18,243 nucleotides of DNA, taken from assembly GCA_021838585.1 (NCBI GenBank), contig JAKCDE010000020.1, positions 1 to 18,243 on the forward strand, written 5' to 3'. This DNA comes from Nitrospirota bacterium (GTDB lineage Bacteria > Nitrospirota_A > Leptospirillia > Leptospirillales > Leptospirillaceae). This document shows, in pieces, positions 16,963 to 18,243 of this stretch. The position numbers and the translations under genes were made by a program. Position 1 is the stretch's first letter, and each line of letters starts with the position of its first letter. Under the pieces are notes generated by a model. That model was given only the letters and a program-made list of their open reading frames with translations. It did no database searches and was not told the origin of the DNA.

Positions 16963-17748
16963 TTGGCTTCTCACACGCCCGACAGGTGGCTTTCGAAAGC
17001 CGGATTGGCTTCCCGGGGAGAGGTTCTGGAATGGGTGGCGCAAGGACGTCTGACCCTCGGAGCCGAATCTCTCCGCCCCGAGCGTCCGGTTTCTTCGCCC
17101 CCCCTCGGACGTCCCGGAGATGTGCGCCGACTCCCCCCCTTCTTTCTCGACGGGGTCCTGCTGGTTCCTCCCCCGCCGATTCTCCTTTGCTTCAATAAGC
17201 CTCGGGGCGTTCTGGTGACTCTCTCCGATCCGGAAGGCCGCCCTGTTGTCGAGGATTTTCTTCAGAAAACACCCTGGAGCGACCGCTCCTTTGGAAGGAT
17301 TCGACCGCTGGGTCGTCTCGATGCCGCATCAGCCGGACTTCTCCTTTTGACAAACTATCCAGAGCCATGGAGCCATTTTCTCTCTCCCGAAGGGGGGGTC
17401 AGACGGCGATATCGTGTGAAGATTCGTCCGGGACTCAGGTCGGAGGACCGGACGCTTTTCTTGTCGGGAAAGGCCGGAGAGGGGGCGGGATATCGGAGGG
17501 TTGAGGTCGAGATAGAACGGGAAGGCCCCAAATCTTCCTGGCTTCTCATCTCCCTCGTCGAAGGAAAGAACAGGGAGATACGCAATGTCCTGGCCTTTCA
17601 CGGCTATGAAGTCCTCCATCTGATACGTCTGGCCTTCGGTCCCTTTCTTCTGGGAGACCTGAAGCCGGGAGAGATCTCCTGCATCACGGAAGAGGCAAAA
17701 AAGGCCGGGGTTGTCTGGGAGCGCTGGGAGTCCGCCCCTTCCCCTTGA
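16963..17748 (+). CDS. RsuA/RluB/E/F-family rRNA pseudouridine synthase
   Basis: 261 residues. An N-terminal S4-type RNA-binding domain (DRWLSKAGLASRGEVLEWVAQGRLTL, 7-32) is followed by the RsuA-family catalytic domain: CFNKPRGVLVT 76-86, GRLDAASAGLLLLTN with catalytic Asp120, and the C-terminal EGKNREIRNVLAFHGYEVLHLIRLAFGPF. It isomerises one uridine in rRNA; RluB (23S) is a likely type, but the target site cannot be fixed from sequence. The TTG at 16963 is the only start that keeps the S4 domain whole, but its ribosome binding site (GGTG at 16954-16957) is weak. An ATG at 16958 is out of frame. The stop codon lies inside the -35 of the Hsp20 promoter. Confidence 0.9.
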   Translation: MASHTPDRWLSKAGLASRGEVLEWVAQGRLTLGAESLRPERPVSSPPLGRPGDVRRLPPFFLDGVLLVPPPPILLCFNKPRGVLVTLSDPEGRPVVEDFLQKTPWSDRSFGRIRPLGRLDAASAGLLLLTNYPEPWSHFLSPEGGVRRRYRVKIRPGLRSEDRTLFLSGKAGEGAGYRRVEVEIEREGPKSSWLLISLVEGKNREIRNVLAFHGYEVLHLIRLAFGPFLLGDLKPGEISCITEEAKKAGVVWERWESAPSP

Positions 17749-17772
17749 CAGGCGAAAAATCCGGGATATATT
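17745..17772 (+). promoter_or_regulatory. Sigma70-type promoter for hsp20
   Basis: TTGACA (17745-17750, all six consensus bases) and TATATT (17767-17772) with a 16-base spacer. The -35 contains the stop codon of the pseudouridine synthase gene. It does not look like a sigma32 promoter, and no CIRCE repeat is seen nearby. Confidence 0.7.
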
Positions 17773-17824
17773 TTGGGTGAAAGGAAACACCAACGATGAT
17801 GAAACATTTCAGGCATTCACATTC

Positions 17825-17842
17825 GCCGGGCTTTCGTCCGGC
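17825..17842 (+). promoter_or_regulatory. Leader hairpin just before the hsp20 ribosome binding site
   Basis: GCCGGGC and GTCCGGC pair over 7 bases (one G-U) round a TTTC loop. It ends 8 bases before AGGAG (17851-17855). It does not hide the ribosome binding site directly, so a thermosensor role is only a possibility; mRNA stability is another. Confidence 0.4.
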
Positions 17843-17861
17843 CTCAGAAAAGGAGAAAAAA

Positions 17862-18243
17862 ATGGCCAGTCTACTTCGTTGGGATCCCGTCAAGGAGTTT
17901 GATGACCTTGCTCGCCGTTTCACCCCTTTCATCCTCCGTCCTGTTGATGGACGCACGGAGGAGAGGCAGGCGAAAAGAGCGGTGGAGTGGTCGCCTGATG
18001 TGGATATCTCCGAGGAGGAAGGTGCGTATGTCATCAAGGCAGAACTTCCGGAGATCAAAAAGGAAGATGTGAAGCTCGTTGTCGAGAATAATGTTCTGAG
18101 CCTCTCGGGCGAGCGCGTGCGAAGCACAGACAAGAGTGGAGTCCGATATCACCGGGTCGAGAGAGAGTATGGGGCATTCCTTCGCTCCTTTACCCTTCCG
18201 GAGGATGCGGATTCAAAGAAGATCTCCGCCACCATGAAAGACG
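17862..18243 (+). CDS. Hsp20/alpha-crystallin small heat-shock protein (3' end cut by window)
   Basis: 127 codons are visible and the gene runs off the window. Small heat-shock proteins form oligomers that hold unfolding proteins for later refolding. The N-terminus MASLLRWDPVKEFDDLARRF is typical of the bacterial Hsp20 group. The alpha-crystallin domain starts near residue 43 (WSPDVDISEEEGAYVIKAEL), followed by the PEIKKEDVKLVVENNVLSLSGER strands and the YGAFLRSFTLPEDAD segment. I chose the ATG at 17862 because it has AGGAG at 17851-17855 and gives the usual family start. In-frame ATGs at 17796 and 17799 would add about 22 residues rich in His, Ser and Lys and have a weaker site. Confidence 0.95.
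   Translation, partial: MASLLRWDPVKEFDDLARRFTPFILRPVDGRTEERQAKRAVEWSPDVDISEEEGAYVIKAELPEIKKEDVKLVVENNVLSLSGERVRSTDKSGVRYHRVEREYGAFLRSFTLPEDADSKKISATMKD

Overview
The window is a GC-rich, gene-dense bacterial chromosome segment made almost entirely of housekeeping genes. The envelope genes (a putative lipoprotein, a periplasmic-type tetraheme cytochrome c, a lytic transglycosylase) point to a Gram-negative cell. The mix of GatCAB, a DUF5069 protein, an M16 peptidase pair and a tiny bS22/COX24-like protein, together with the base composition, would fit a Nitrospirota member such as Leptospirillum. That placement is an inference from gene content, not a proof. No CRISPR array, insertion sequence, prophage, rRNA or tRNA was found.

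Layout, plus strand. 51-3769: a cytoplasmic TolB/WD40-like beta-propeller gene whose stop overlaps the GTG start of a PcrA/UvrD-type DNA helicase. 3821-8366: behind a strong -10 hexamer lies a tightly overlapping run gatC-panD-gatA-gatB-exported protein. It makes the tRNA-dependent amidotransferase, with the pantothenate-pathway gene panD wedged between gatC and gatA. 8441-10577: a NapC/NrfH-type tetraheme cytochrome c, enolase (TTG start overlapping the cytochrome stop) and an FtsB/DivIC-like division protein. 10730-11462: a 29-residue ribosomal-type bS22/COX24-domain protein, a possible 47-residue ORF, and a membrane-anchored protein of unknown function.

Layout, minus strand, 15137 down to 11667: a DUF5069 protein, a zinc-dependent M16 peptidase with an intact HxxEH, and a lipoprotein M16 homologue that has lost the zinc site. 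The run ends in a clear intrinsic terminator. The last two genes look like a classic active/inactive M16 pair acting in the periplasm or at a membrane.

15138-16962 is the loosest part. It holds an unexplained block of nested inverted repeats, a small two-helix membrane protein, a convergent GH23 lytic transglycosylase overlapping its 3' end, and an AT-rich stretch. That stretch carries an exact CRP-type palindrome just before an RsuA/RluB-family pseudouridine synthase gene (16963-17748). A consensus sigma70-type promoter overlaps the end of that gene and drives an Hsp20 small heat-shock gene cut by the window edge.

I see no clear new multi-gene system. The points most worth following are the panD insertion in the gat cluster, the bS22-like microgene with the ORF behind it, the CRP-type palindrome, and the structured block near 15363-15495.
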